This document shows, one piece after another, positions 20,522-31,612 of a stretch of DNA of 64,000 nucleotides. Position 1 is the first letter of the stretch, and the number at the start of each line of letters is the position of its first letter. The DNA is from Halicephalobus mephisto (lineage: Eukaryota; Nematoda; Chromadorea; Rhabditida; Panagrolaimidae): positions 1 through 64,000 of the forward strand of contig SWDT01000093.1 of NCBI GenBank assembly GCA_009193035.1, written 5' to 3'. The notes beneath the pieces are model-generated. The model worked only from the letters and a program-made list of their open reading frames with translations, was not told the DNA's origin and did no database searches. The translations under genes and the position numbers were made by a program.

Positions 20522-20925
20522 TGGTCTGAGTGACCCGTGTACAGATAAGAAAGGCAGATTTGTAGAAAAGGTTTATCTCACAAATATCTAAGACACAATA
20601 CAAAAATACTCTGTCGGATTCGACACATACCGCAAAAATAATAACAATTTCCGCCAAGAGGAACTGTATGTTCCCTTGTCGGTGCTAATGGGATTTGTTC
20701 GAGATCAAGCTTTCTTTTATCAATGTTAAAAAAATCCGTTCGGGACCAAATACTATTTATCAGTACTAAGGAAATCCGTTCGGGATCAAGCTTTCTTTTA
20801 TCAATGTTAAAAAAATCTGTTCGGGACCAAGCTTTCTTTTATCAATGTAAAGAAATCCGTTTGGGATCAAGTGCTCCCCGCTGGTTGCGCTTCCCTCTAA
20901 GAATGGGATATCCAATCCAACAGAG
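20522..20925 (+). repeat. Dispersed repeat with an internal minisatellite, copy 2
   Basis: It starts GAGTGACCCGTGTACAGATA, passes CCGCCAAGAGGAACTGTATG, and has the same internal units as copy 1 but fewer of them. It ends in GCGCTTCCCTCTAAGAATGG. The shorter array suggests that unit number varies between copies. Confidence 0.88.
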
Positions 20926-21244
20926 GTGACCTTCTGAAATAAGTCATGTCATTCTGTAGTTCTTGAAATGCATATTCAGAATCTGTTTCTGCTGAGCGCT
21001 CTTCTGGAGTGCACAAATTAGAAAAGTATAAAATTCCTTATATCTATTCCAAAGAAGAGTAAGAAAGTTTTCGATATTTGGTATCTGTTTTTCGATACGC
21101 TCGTTTTCTGCATTAAATATAACAATTTAAATATTTTTCTGTAAATGCAAATTTTGAGCTGATTATGATCATCTACTTGATTTGAAAAAACATAAAGCAC
21201 AAAAATTCAATATGTTAAAATTTGTAGCTTTCACTAATTATCTT

Positions 21245-21640
21245 ACTTCGGAAGATTATTCAGCAGAAATAAAGTATAAAATTTGAATTAGTTTTTCAAG
21301 AATTATAAAAAAATATATAAAAAACGATATGTAACTCATTTCAGAAAACTACTTGGAATGAGTAAATTTTTTTATTAGTCAATTTTATAATTCTTTTTCG
21401 GAATTAAGCATATTTTTGTTGATTACAATTATCTAATTAGTTTTTCAAAAAATTAATCGAAAAAATTCAATTTTAAATTTAGAAATTTTCCAAATTATTT
21501 TATTTTAGAAGATTATTCAGCAGAAATAAAATATAAAATCTGAATCAGTTTTTTAAAAAGTACAAAATGATATATAAAAAACGATATATAACTCATTTCA
21601 GAAAACTACTTGGAATGAGTCAATTTTTTTTGTTAGTTCA
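21245..21640 (+). repeat. Direct duplication of a 250-bp dispersed repeat
   Basis: GAAGATTATTCAGCAGAAAT occurs at about 21250 and 21509. Both are followed by AACTCATTTCAGAAAACTAC and TTGGAATGAGT. A third copy is inverted in ALK intron 2 (1253-1500). Confidence 0.82.
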
Positions 21641-21869
21641 TTTTTGACGATGAACTTGATTACTAGTTCTTTAATTACGGTCATTTTTCAAAAAACACGA
21701 AAAAATTGAATAAAATTTGCTCTATTTTAGCATTCTAATTACCACATTATGAATTCTAGAAAGTCAAAAAATAAAAATAAAAATAAAAATAAAATTTATT
21801 TCAAAAAATATACAGTAATCGACCAAGATCATTAACAAAAAACATTGATTTTTTTAAATTAATTTAAAC

Positions 21870-21943
21870 TTCTTAAAAATTTGATTAATTATGTTATAAA
21901 ATAAAAGTTTTTTAAAATTAATTTTAAAAATTACGAAATAATA
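21870..21943 (+). repeat. 74-bp direct repeat, left copy
   Basis: It starts TTCTTAAAAATTTGATTAAT and runs to ATTACGAAATAATAA. I read it as identical over 74 bases to 22935-23008. The two copies bound a segment of about 990 bp that contains a large inverted repeat. Confidence 0.9.
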
Positions 21944-22074
21944 ACTCAATTGTTTGATGCGTTAGATGACTTAAATTATGCTTTTTGGATTGATTAACAC
22001 ATACGTTAGTGATTCAAGCGTTACTATTTTGTAATTAATTTAATTAACAAAAAGTAAATCAACAATAGGTACGG

Positions 22075-22735
22075 GATGTACAAAAAGAAAGTATTTTTGA
22101 CTTTAATTTTGTTATTCGAAAAGCTGTAAGGCAGATTTTTATGAAAAACTAGAGTGTCTTATAAGGCATCTTTGAGGACTATAACTACCCCATGGGGGGC
22201 GCCCCTGGGGAAATTAGATCAAATCGGAGAAAGTTCTCCATACAAAATTTTTCGAGATTTCTGCCAAAACTCCTTCTTAGTGAGTTGGTGTTGAGAAACG
22301 CTTTTGTGATTTTCAAAAAGCAGTTAGTGTAACTTATGTACAGATTTAAGGAATTTTTGATAGCTTTTCTGATGATTAACCCTTATCAGCCCCATAGGGG
22401 CAAAACCCGCATATTGGGGATAAAATTTTTGGACTGTGGGAGCTATTATCCACTTAAAGCTCTGTGTTTTAGTGAAGTTTTAGAATCCCAAGTGGCTTCT
22501 GAAACAAACTGAACGCAAAACGTAAAAAAATGAAGACTTTTTTAGGCAAAATTTTGTATGAAGAACCTTCTCCGAGTTTATGTAATTTCCGCAGGGGCGC
22601 CCCCTAAGGACAACTTCAGTGTCAGAAGATGAGTTAAAACTACTCTAGTTATGTACAAAAAATGGATTTTATAGCTCTTCATATAAAAAAGTTAGAACCA
22701 AAAATACTTTTTTCGTCCATCAATGGAATACCATG
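22075..22735. mobile_element. Large inverted repeat, arms about 180 bp
   Basis: The left arm (22075 to about 22262) includes GTACAAAAAGAAAGTATTTT, GGGGGGCGCCCCTGGGGAAAT and TCGGAGAAAGTTCTCCATAC. The right arm (about 22545-22735) carries the imperfect reverse complements (GAAGAACCTTCTCCGAGTTT, GCAGGGGCGCCCCCTAAGGA, AAAATACTTTTTTCGTCCAT). The 280-bp interior contains CCCCATAGGGGCAAAACCCG. No open frame of useful length, so a non-autonomous foldback element is likely. Confidence 0.82.
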
Positions 22736-22934
22736 GATCTCAGCGAAATTTTAAATTTTTTAAATATTTTTAATGAGCATTTTATAAGTCTGATTACGCG
22801 ATATATATCTTAGGCCCATGAAGGACACATACAAAAAATATAAGCAAATTAGCTGTTATAGTTTAAAGAACTATAACAAAAAATCGCCTTCTGGGGTCCT
22901 CCAGGGACCCCGCTTGGTATATTAAGGGTTAAAT

Positions 22935-23008
22935 TTCTTAAAAATTTGATTAATTATGTTATAAAATAAAAGTTTTTTAAAATTAATTTTAAAAATTACG
23001 AAATAATA
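22935..23008 (+). repeat. 74-bp direct repeat, right copy
   Basis: Identical by eye to 21870-21943. It lies 140 bp upstream of the SAP-domain gene start, so the duplication now forms part of that gene's 5' flank. Confidence 0.9.
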
Positions 23009-23150
23009 AAAAATTTCGTAATTAATTCTCAAATCGGAAGAAAATTGGTCTCGAACGGAAAATTTTGCGCGCGCTTGTGGATTTTTGAACGATTGGATGT
23101 GAGCTTTTTTTCGGTCTTTTGTTTTATCCATTTTGTCCCATCTGCTGACG

Positions 23151-25060
23151 ATGGACAGCAATGTCGAACTACTTCGTCTTCGTTTCGAAACCATGTCCTA
23201 CAACGACCTCCGGAAGGCCGCCAAGGAGAACAACGTAAAAGCTTCTGGAAAAGTTTGGATTTCATATATCAATTTCCCCTAAAATCCGTATTTTCAGAAG
23301 ACAGAGATCATTGCTAATCTTGTAAAGAAGTTTGTCGAAAGTGGGGCTGATTCTGGAGGTGGTGAAGAAAGACCCAAGTCTCCAGAATCTGTGTACGAAG
23401 ATGCCAAGATGGAAGTCGAGAACGAAACTCCAGACGACAACATGGACGCCAAATCGGACACAACTTACGTTGTTGGTGAGGTTTAGTCGGTTTTCATATA
23501 TGAACTTTGGCTTTTAGACAGACAAGAAAGTGCTGAACGGGATTTCCCGACGATCGCTTCTCAGAGAAGTGTGCCTAAAATCACTCCCAAGAAGTCCATC
23601 CAACCACGTAGTAAGAGCGTTTCCAGCATTGCTCGGTCCCGTTCTCGATCTCCTGGAAGATTCCGTGAGTACTTTGCTCAGCAACATGCGAAACTCCGGA
23701 ACGAAGCCGAGGACATCTCTGCTGCCGCTGTTCGTCGTCAGAAACGTCACAAAAGTTTGACCAATGGCATCCCAGCCCGTATTCTGGAACTCGCCAAACC
23801 GAAGAAGATGAATTTCGAAGAGCCGAAGAATCCGTCTTCCATGAAATTCGATTTTGGAAATGTGCCAGTAGAAAATTTGCCCGATGTCCAGATTCCTTTC
23901 GAGAAAATAGAGGTCATGGGAACTCCGCCGCGCCAGAAAACCCCCAGAATTTCCGATTTGGTATGTTTTTTATTTTCTCTCAGTTCTGTAAGGAATGTAG
24001 TACCTTTTTGACGGGGTACTGTGGTACTAGTTTAGGTTTTTTCGATATTTCTAAGAACCTTGGCTTACAACTACTAATTTACAAGGTGGACAGACTTGTA
24101 TCTCAGATAACCATAGCCTAGAAATTCGTAGATTTGTTTCTAGGTGCTACAAATCACTTCAAACTGAGCACCATCAAGCAGACTATTACGATCAGTTAAA
24201 CGATTTGCAGAACCCGCACAGGCTTCAAAAACGAAAAAGTCGGGTCAAAATTGTTTTATAAAAAAGCCCATACATAGCTATAATACTTGGCTGATCAAGA
24301 AATTATATAGGATTACACAGTAAATATACCACAAAACTAAAAGTACCACACTTTCGCAGATACTGCAAATCACTTGTAACTGACCGTAATCTAGTCTGCT
24401 TGATTGCGGTCAATCGTAAGTCATTGCATATTCCTGTAAGGTTACAAAATTGCCACGCAACATTTAAGTTATCACGCAGACTACTTTTGTTTTTGGAAAT
24501 TCGTATCGAGACAGTTTCGTCACTATTCTAGTCTAATTTCAATGATATGATTAATTACAGAGTCGTTTAAAATTCTACCTATCACGAGAAATCATAATTT
24601 GCATATTGAATGCTTAGTTTCTAAAACCATCTGGAAGTTCAGGTTCAGACAATTTAGTAAAAGTTAATTTCTGAATTTTAGAGCAGTATGATTATGAAAT
24701 TGTAAATTTTCAGCTGCAAAAATCAAAATTACTTTTTAAAATTCGTGTCAAGATTGTTTCGTAATAATTATCTTTTGTAATTGTGTGATTATTATTAATT
24801 TTTAGAAAATCTCTGCCAAACAGATGAGTCGTGAACGTGTGGTTTCTACGACGGGAAATGCGTTGTTGACTCCTCGTCTTGTTGATCTTGCTAGATCGAA
24901 GAATATGACTCCTATTCGTGGAAGACGTAGTCACAGTGTTGGTCGTATTAACTACAAACCGAACTTGAGGCCTTATGCATATGTTGATACGACTAAAATG
25001 ACAAATGAACAATTTGAAGAATTTAAACGTCAACAAGCAACTAAGGAAGCGAGACTGTAA
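23151..25060 (+). CDS. SAP-domain protein with THEG/NuSAP-like basic repeats
   Basis: Four exons, 23151-23252, 23298-23475, 23518-23960 and 24806-25060, join in phases 0, 1 and 0 to give 325 residues. Residues 13-45 (YNDLRKAAKENNVKASGK then KTEIIANLVKKF) fit the SAP fold, a short DNA-binding helix pair. The first donor (GTTTGG) is weak but is the one that keeps this domain whole. An acidic stretch follows, then a Ser/Arg-rich basic region. PARILELAKPKK and LTPRLVDLARSKN look like THEG repeats of microtubule-associated proteins, and INYKPNLRPYAY near the C-terminus recalls the NYKPHKGxL element of NuSAP. A chromatin- or spindle-microtubule role is an inference. The stop codon is 75 bp from that of the convergent neighbour. 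Confidence 0.75.
23961..24805 (+). other. Long intron 3 of the SAP-domain gene
   Basis: It is not a simple array. Two blocks around 24140-24205 (AAATCACTTCAAACTGAGCA, CAGACTATTACGATCAG) and 24355-24425 (AAATCACTTGTAACTGACCG, CTAGTCTGCTTGATTGCGGT) share diverged direct and inverted similarity. Copies of the dispersed ATTCGT(A/G)TCGAGACAGTTTCG motif lie at about 24502 and 24740. Confidence 0.55.
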
Positions 25061-25096
25061 CTTGTGGTTGTAATCATGCAAGTTTGGTTTTTTACT

Positions 25097-25102
25097 TTTA
25101 TT
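25097..25102 (-). terminator. Probable polyadenylation signal of the EEP-fold gene
   Basis: AATAAA on the minus strand lies 33 bases past the stop at 25135. It falls within the 75-bp space between the two convergent stops. Confidence 0.5.
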
Positions 25103-25134
25103 AAGGGAAATGAATACTTTTTACCTCGGAATAA

Positions 25135-26849
25135 TTATTGGGCTAAGGTTAGTTGGAAATCGGATACAACAGCGAAATGGTCGCTGGGGTAGTCGTTATG
25201 GGAGTGATTGGGAATGTTTTTCAGTTCCTCTGTCCCGGAGTAAACGAAGGAATCTGTGGTTTTTAACTGGTCTCCTTTTCTGAAGATGAAATCGATTCTG
25301 TCTAGAGGCTCGGGAATGAGATAATCCCATTCGCTTCCACTGGCGTTGTGTACGGTGGACCAGGTTATCCCTGGGGTTTTGGCTGGATCGGGATGGATTT
25401 CTCTGAAGGTGTCGATTAGGCCGGTGGTGGTTTGGAGAAGGTAAGTAGCAGGCCATCGGATTTCCCAACCTCCATGGAAATTTTTTGTTGAAGTTATCCA
25501 ATCCAAATGAGAAGGTACATTGAAATCTCCACAAACAATTAAAGGAATTTTTTTGTTGTTAATTGCTTTTTTGAATGTTGAAGTTTTTAAAAGTTCAAGA
25601 ATATTATTAACTCGTCCAGTTTGAGATTTGGGAATTTCTCCAGCAAGAATTTGAGAAATATCCGTTACTTGTTTGTTGTTAGCAGCATATGGACCGTAGG
25701 AATGGTAGTCCAGATGCAGACACCAGAAGTTAATCACCTGTCCGGACCACAGATGGACCTCGACTCCTATGGCTGTCGACGATGACGTCATCGACACCGA
25801 TGAAGTATTCAGCTGAAATCAGCGTAATTTGTACTTTTTGGAAAATCAAAAATAACTTTTACGAAATTGTCTTGAGACGAATTTTAAAAATTCTCGAAAA
25901 TAAGAGCGAGTCACCAGATTTGTTTTTTTTTTCTGTTTTTATAATGACCGTAATTTTTGGCGCGAATTTAAAAAATATAAAAATTAATTTTTGAGAACAA
26001 TTCTTAAATTTAAAAAATAAAACTCAATTTTTAAATTAATTTTTGTTTAAAATTCAAATTATAGAAAAAATTTTTTTAAATTCAAATTATAAAAATATTT
26101 TTAAAATTTAAATTATAAAATTAATTTTTGTTTAAAATTTAAATTATAAAAAATTTTTGTTTAAATTCAAATTATAAAAAAAAATTTTTTTAATTTAAAT
26201 TATAAAAAAAATTTACTCGATGTTTCGTAACAATCCCGACATTGGGATAATCGGCTGTTGTTGCTACTCCGGTGTAGGTTCCTCCGAGTTTTTCTAGAAG
26301 GTTCTGGATCGTATCTGGATATTCAACTTCCTAGAATAGACCAATTAAAAATAAATTTTAAATAATTATAAAAAAAATAAATTTAAAAAATCTTCAAATT
26401 TAGAAAAAAATAAATTTTAAATAATTTTAAAATTAAAAAAAAATAAATTTTTAGTTTTAAAAATAGATTTTTAAAATTTAGAAAAAAATTAATTTTACAA
26501 AATCTTCAAATTAAAAAAAAAATTTTTTTAGTTTTAAAATAAATTTTTAAAAATTAGAAGAAAATAAATTTTTAAAAATCTTCAAATTTAGAAAAAAAAT
26601 TTTTAGTTTTAAAAATAAATTTTTAAAAATTACCTGTAGGGCTACGATATCTGGATCGATTAGCCGGATATGTTTGGCGATTTTGTAAAGTCCGTCTTCG
26701 ACGTTGATTCCGCTGTTCCAGATGTTGAAGGTCATTATTCTCAAAGACGAATAAGCTTTTTGGTCTTCAGAAATGGAAAAATAATTTTCGTAATTAAATC
26801 GAATTCCGTAAATTTGGGTTAAAAGTAATATAAAAATAAAAATTTTCAT
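25135..26849 (-). CDS. Secreted endonuclease/exonuclease/phosphatase-fold enzyme
   Basis: Three exons, 26849-26634, 26330-26217 and 25812-25135, all in phase 0, give 335 residues. A signal peptide is clear at the start (MKIFIFILLLTQIYG). The catalytic fold is marked in order by MTFNIWN, DPDIVALQ-EV (metal-binding Glu), LHLDYHSYGPYAAN, VCGDFNVPSHLDW, LDRIDFIF and PSDHFAVVSDF, the last supplying the terminal Asp-His pair. Such proteins cleave phosphodiester bonds with Mg2+; secreted members include sphingomyelinase-like and nuclease-like enzymes, and the substrate cannot be told here. Two introns (26331-26633 and 25813-26216) are AT-rich simple repeats. The gene converges on the SAP-domain gene with only 74 bp between stops. 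Confidence 0.93.
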
Positions 26850-26859
26850 TTTTAGTCAA

Positions 26860-27790
26860 AATTGTACGATTGAAGAAGCTTTAAAAAAAGGATTGGTCTG
26901 TTGTGATCAATTTTATCATATTTGAGAACCGTGTGGTCAATAATGATGGACAAAAAGTGGAAATTCTCTAAAAGGACCTTCACAGTATGGGAAAACCTGG
27001 TCAAAAAAATTTTTTTAAATCAAAAAATTCAAAAAAGTTTTTTAAATCAAAAAATTCAAAAAAGTTTTTTTAAATAAAAAAATTCAAAAAAATTTTTAAA
27101 ATAAAAAAAATTCAAAAAAATTTTTAAAATAAAAAAAATTCAAAAAAGTTTTTTTAAATAAAAAAAATTAAAAAATAAATTTTTAAAATAAAAAATCCGA
27201 AAAATATTTTTTAAAATAAAAAAATTTAAAAAATCAAAGAAATTTAAAAAGCAGAAAATTTTAAAGAAATTTTAAATCAAAAAATTTAAAAAAACAAAAA
27301 AATTCGAAAAATTTCACTTTGAACGTATGTGGTAAATTTTTAATTAATAATAATATTTTTAGTATAAATTACTGAAATTTGATATTTATATATTAAGATA
27401 GAAAGTAGAAGTATAATGGTCATTTTTGCTAGAACAATATGATATAAATATAATTATTATGTCTTCTACAGTAGATAACTGAGGGATTTATTCATGCTCT
27501 ACAGTATCCTACACTCCCTGATGTTCAGACTACTGCTTCAGGTCCTCTCTGGTACAGTTTCTGCTCCAACAGTAATCCAATAACAGATCAAGTTACACTA
27601 AAAACCAGCTGTTGAGACAGAAAACAGAAGTATATCAACAGTCTTTACTGGGACAATAAAGATACAATTTACTGTATTTGTTCCATTTGTGACGCATGTG
27701 CCACTATTTTCGGATTGATGTTGGGGTACTTCACAAATGGAGAAAATACAGTATATATTTTTTCTTACACAAAACAACTCAGAATTTCAC
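26860..27790. repeat. Intergenic repeats upstream of the EEP-fold gene
   Basis: From 27000 to 27300 the sequence is AT-rich with a recurring TTTTTTAAATCAAAAAATTC-type unit of about 30 bp. From about 27418 to 27665 lies a diverged dispersed element also seen at 16455-16690 (GCTAGAACAATATGATA, CTACAGTATCCTACACTCCC, CAGCTGTTGAGACAGAAAAC). No gene is supported. Confidence 0.6.
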
Positions 27791-27810
27791 CCATATCTAC
27801 GGTATTCCAT

Positions 27811-28174
27811 CTTCTTCTTCTTCTTTATCCTCAGCGTTTGTCCCGTTCTCGGGATCCGCTATACCACACCATACAATACAACAGAAAACAAGTTAAATTA
27901 AGACAAACTAGAACTTTTTTTTTTTGCTTGATCTTGCATGGTATGTGATTTGATGTGACGTCCCTTCTTTGTGGACCGGCTTGTCGCGGGAGCCTGTTGT
28001 CCGGGTTGTTTTTCCGAGTTCTTGACCACTTCTATGAAACCTCTTTTTCCTCGGATATTTTTGGCACTCTTGTCCTATGGTTAGGTGGGCCTTTGGCTTC
28101 CTCAGTCGGGAATCGAACCCGAATCTCGCAACTTTGCAGTCGCGCATACTTCCACTGTACTACAGAGGAGCCAC
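27811..28174 (-). mobile_element. Complete tRNA-derived SINE with target-site duplication
   Basis: Read on minus, it starts at 28174 with GGCTCCTCTGTAGTACAGTG (A box), followed by a GCA-anticodon-like loop, the B box GGGTTCGATTCCCG and a partly matching acceptor end near 28093. The unrelated body follows, and the element ends in a GAAGAAGAAGAAG tail at about 27811. The flanks ATCTACGGTATTCCAT (27795-27810) and ATCTACAGTATTCCAT (28175-28190) are a 16-bp duplication with one difference. The anticodon arm has an extra base, so it is not a working tRNA. Confidence 0.9.
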
Positions 28175-28359
28175 ATCTACAGTATTCCATGTTTTCCGAA
28201 ATTTAGACCTTCTTCGAAGCCTCTATTCCTAGTCCAGTTTCTCTCCCAATAACATAATCTAATATATTAAAAATTTTTAAAATTTTTTTATTAACTTTAA
28301 TCATAAAAATCTTTTAGAATTCAAAAAATTCTAAATTATTTAAAATTTTAAAAAATCTG

Positions 28360-28990
28360 GAAATTAATGTCGAGACAATTTCTAATAACATTAATTTTGT
28401 ATTTTTACAGTACTGTAATTCCGAATTTTTGAGATATTTTGAAAATTCGTTTTGAAATAATTTTTGATTTTTATAATTATGTAATTTTTTATTTTTATGT
28501 TTTTAAAAATTCGTTTTGAGGTAATTTTTAATTTTTATAATTCTTTGAAAACTTATTTCGAGACAAATTTTAATTTTCATAATTATGTAATTTTTGATTT
28601 TTGAGATATTTTGAAAATTCGTTTCGAGATGATTTTTAATTCTCTAATTATATGATTTTCTAATTTTTCTAATTATGTAATTTTTGATTTTCTAATTTTT
28701 CTAATTCTTTAAAAATTCGTTTCGAGATAATTTTTAATTTTTATAATTATGTAATTTTCTAATAATATAATTATTTAATTTTTCTAATTATGTAATTTTC
28801 TAATTTTTATAATTCTTTAAAAATTTTTTTCGAGATAATTTTTAGTTTTCATAATTATGTAATTTTTGATTTTCTAATTTTTATAATTCTTTAATTTTCT
28901 AATTTTTATAATTCTTTAAAAATTTGTTTCGAGATAATTTTTAGTTTTCATAATTATGTAATTTTTGATTTTTTGGATTTTCTAGGAACT
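28360..28990. repeat. Array built from the dispersed TTCGTTTCGAGATAATTTTT motif
   Basis: Seven or more irregular units of roughly 60-100 bp contain AATTCGTTTCGAGATAATTT followed by TTTTTATAATTATGTAATTT. The unit is the same as the short dispersed motif found singly in introns elsewhere in the window. Confidence 0.75.
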
Positions 28991-29029
28991 CATTTTGAAA
29001 CAACTTCACAACTGCCCTTACTTTTAATT

Positions 29030-29240
29030 TTTTTAATAGCAGGATTTTAAATGTCTGGTCTGATCTTGAAATCCTCATTGGGTTAATGCACTAATGACGT
29101 TTTGTGTCCGACGTCCAAACAGTATGATGTTACTTTTGTTTTTTCCCGATTAAACTTTGTCTATCTTCTTATATCAGCCCTGAATCCGTGTTTAAAAAGT
29201 GTTAAAATTGCCCTCCGGGCTTCTGGGATTAACTTTTAAA
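29030..29240. other. GC-richer island of unknown nature
   Basis: This stretch, with ATGACGTTTTGTGTCCGACG and TGCCCTCCGGGCTTCTGGG (a small hairpin CCCTCCGGG), stands out from AT repeats on both sides. I see no open frame, tRNA or repeat copy elsewhere. Confidence 0.3.
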
Positions 29241-29249
29241 ACCGACTTT

Positions 29250-30250
29250 ACAAATTTAAAATAATTTTAAAAAAAATCGAACAATTTTTAAAAAATATTT
29301 AATTTAAAAAAAAATTTTTTTTAAATACTTAATTTTTAGAAAAATCTTTTTAAAATATTTAATTTTTAGAAAATTTATTTTTAAATATTTAATTTTTAGA
29401 AAATCTTTTTTTTAAATATTTAATTTTTAGAAAAAAATTTTTAAAAATATTTAATTTTTAGAAAAAAAAATTTTTTTTGACCAATTGCAAAAAAAAATAT
29501 TTTCAATTGTTACGAAATCCCGATTTATGTCCAATTTCAATGTCAACAAAGGAAGTCTAGACAACCAGACAAAACTATGTCTGACTCTTTTTATCGATTT
29601 ACACAGAATTTTAAGTTTTTTAAATTTTTGAAGAAATTTCATAAAAGATTCTAAATTTTTTTGACAAATAAAAAAATTCTGAAGACTTCTAGAATCTAGT
29701 AGATTTGAAAATTGTTAGACATATGGTGGAAAATTATGGAATTTACTAACATGTAAAAAAAGATTCAGAGATTTTTAGACATATGGTAGAAGATTATAGA
29801 ATTTTCTAATATCTAGAAAGAGATTTTGAAATTAGTAGATATATGGTAGAAGATTATAGAATTTCTTAATATCTAGAGATTTTGAAATTGTTAGATATAT
29901 GATAAAAGATTATGGAATTTACTAACATGTAAAAAAAGATTCAGAGATTTTTAAACATATGGTAGAAAATTATAGAATTTTCTAATATTTAGAAAAATAT
30001 TCTGAAATTGGTAGACATATGGCAGAAAATTATAGAATTTTCTAATATCTAAAAAAATATTCTGAAATTGTTAGATATATGATAAATGATTACGAAATCT
30101 TCGATATCTAGATAAATATTCTGAAATTAGTAGACATATGGCAGAAAATTATGAAATTCTCTAATATCTAGAAAAATATTCTGAAATTGTTAGACATATG
30201 GCAGAAAATTATAGAATTTACTAACATGTAAAAGAAGATTCTGAAAATTG
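29250..30250. repeat. AT-rich arrays including a 60-bp tandem repeat
   Basis: 29280-29460 repeats ATTTAATTTTTAGAAAATCT-like runs. 29690-30245 holds about nine units of roughly 60 bp with AGACATATGGCAGAAAATTA and GAATTTTCTAATATCTAGAA. No gene is supported. Confidence 0.8.
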
Positions 30251-30529
30251 AAAATTTTCCAGAATTTTATAAAAATTTTGAAAATTTGCAAAACGCAACA
30301 TAGACGTTTTGTTCGAAATTAAATAAAAATTTCAAAATGTCCCGTAAAATCCCGGAAATTTATCTGGAAACAATTTCATAAAAAAAATTCATTTTTAATT
30401 TTTGTAACAGCTTTATTTTCGTTTTTCCATTGTAAAGTTGGATTGAAGGACCAAAAACCAAAAATATTCCGCATTAATTCAGCCAAATACAATGTTTTAA
30501 TTAAATCAGCAGGAAGTATTTTTTGGAAT

Positions 30530-31380
30530 CTGTCTGGAAATTCCTCCCTTGGGGCATTTGATTCCCGCTGCCCTTAAGGCATGTTTTTTCGGTACACTTC
30601 CTCCTTGGGGTATTTGCTTCCTTAGTATATCTACTTTCTATTATATTTCTTTCCTGGAATACTTGATTTGTTAGTATACTTCTTTTTTAAGGTATTTACG
30701 TCCTTAGTGTACTTCCTTCTTAGGGTATTTCCTCCTTGGTGTATCTCCTCCCTGGGAAATTTATCTTCTTAGTATACTTCTTCCTTGGGGTATTTGCTCT
30801 CTTAGTGTACCTCTTTCTTGGAGTATTTGCTCTCTTAGTATATCTATCTCCTTGGGGTATTTACTCCTTTAGTATATCTATCTCCTTGGAGTATTTGCTT
30901 CCTTAGTATATCTACGTCCCTAGGGTATTTACCCTCTTAGTATATCTACGTCCCTGAGGTATTTACCCTCTTAGAATATCTCCCTCCTTGGGGTATTTGC
31001 TCCCCTTAGTATATCTGCCTTTTATTATATCTCTTTCCTGGAGTATTTACTCTCTTAGTGTATCTACCTTCTTAGGATATTACCCCCTTAGTGTATCTCT
31101 TTCCTGGAGTATTTACCTTCTCAGTATACTTCCTCCTTGAGCTACTTGTCCCTTTAGTATACTTCCTCCCTGGGGCATTTACCCGCTTAGTATATCTCTT
31201 TCTTGGGATATTTACCTCCTCAGTATATCTACCTCCTATTATATCTCCTTCCTGAGACGTTTACTCCCTTAGTATATTTCTTTTTCGGGGTATTTATCTT
31301 CTCCTACATTTCTCCCTTTAGAACATCTGCCTTCATACTGTAGTTCCTCCTCGGGACATCTCCTCTCTTACGACCCCTCT
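30530..31380. repeat. CT-rich degenerate minisatellite
   Basis: Over twenty irregular units of about 30-45 bp read CTCCTTGGGGTATTTGCTCC and CTTAGTATATCTACCTCC with many changes. The strand bias (CT-rich on +) is unlike the other arrays. No open frame persists. Confidence 0.85.
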
Positions 31381-31382
31381 CT

Positions 31383-31612
31383 ATTTATTTATTCCCATAT
31401 CGCACATTCAAAGTTCACAAACAATACTAAAGCTAAACTCCTTGTACCTTTGATCCAACTCATCCGTCGGTGCGAGCTTTCTGTTCCTAGGACCTTGGGA
31501 TTCTTCTTATCATCTAGCTTGTTTTTGGTCAACCGGGCCTCTAATGAGAAATATGCAGAGGGCTTCGCTTCTTTAGCCTACAAGCAGCTTGCGGGCCATG
31601 AGAGCCTTCTGT
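31383..31612 (-). mobile_element. 5'-truncated copy of the SLC36-intron SINE
   Basis: It shares the body CCCATATCGCACATTCAAAG through GGTCAACCGGGCCTCTAATG and the CAGCTTGCGGGC end with the SINE at 11943-12292, but lacks the tRNA-like head. The truncation at the 5' end fits incomplete reverse transcription. Confidence 0.85.

Noticed and set aside
28093..28174. Functional tRNA gene on the minus strand
   Set aside because: The anticodon arm has an extra base and the acceptor stem is mismatched; it is the head of a SINE with a target duplication.
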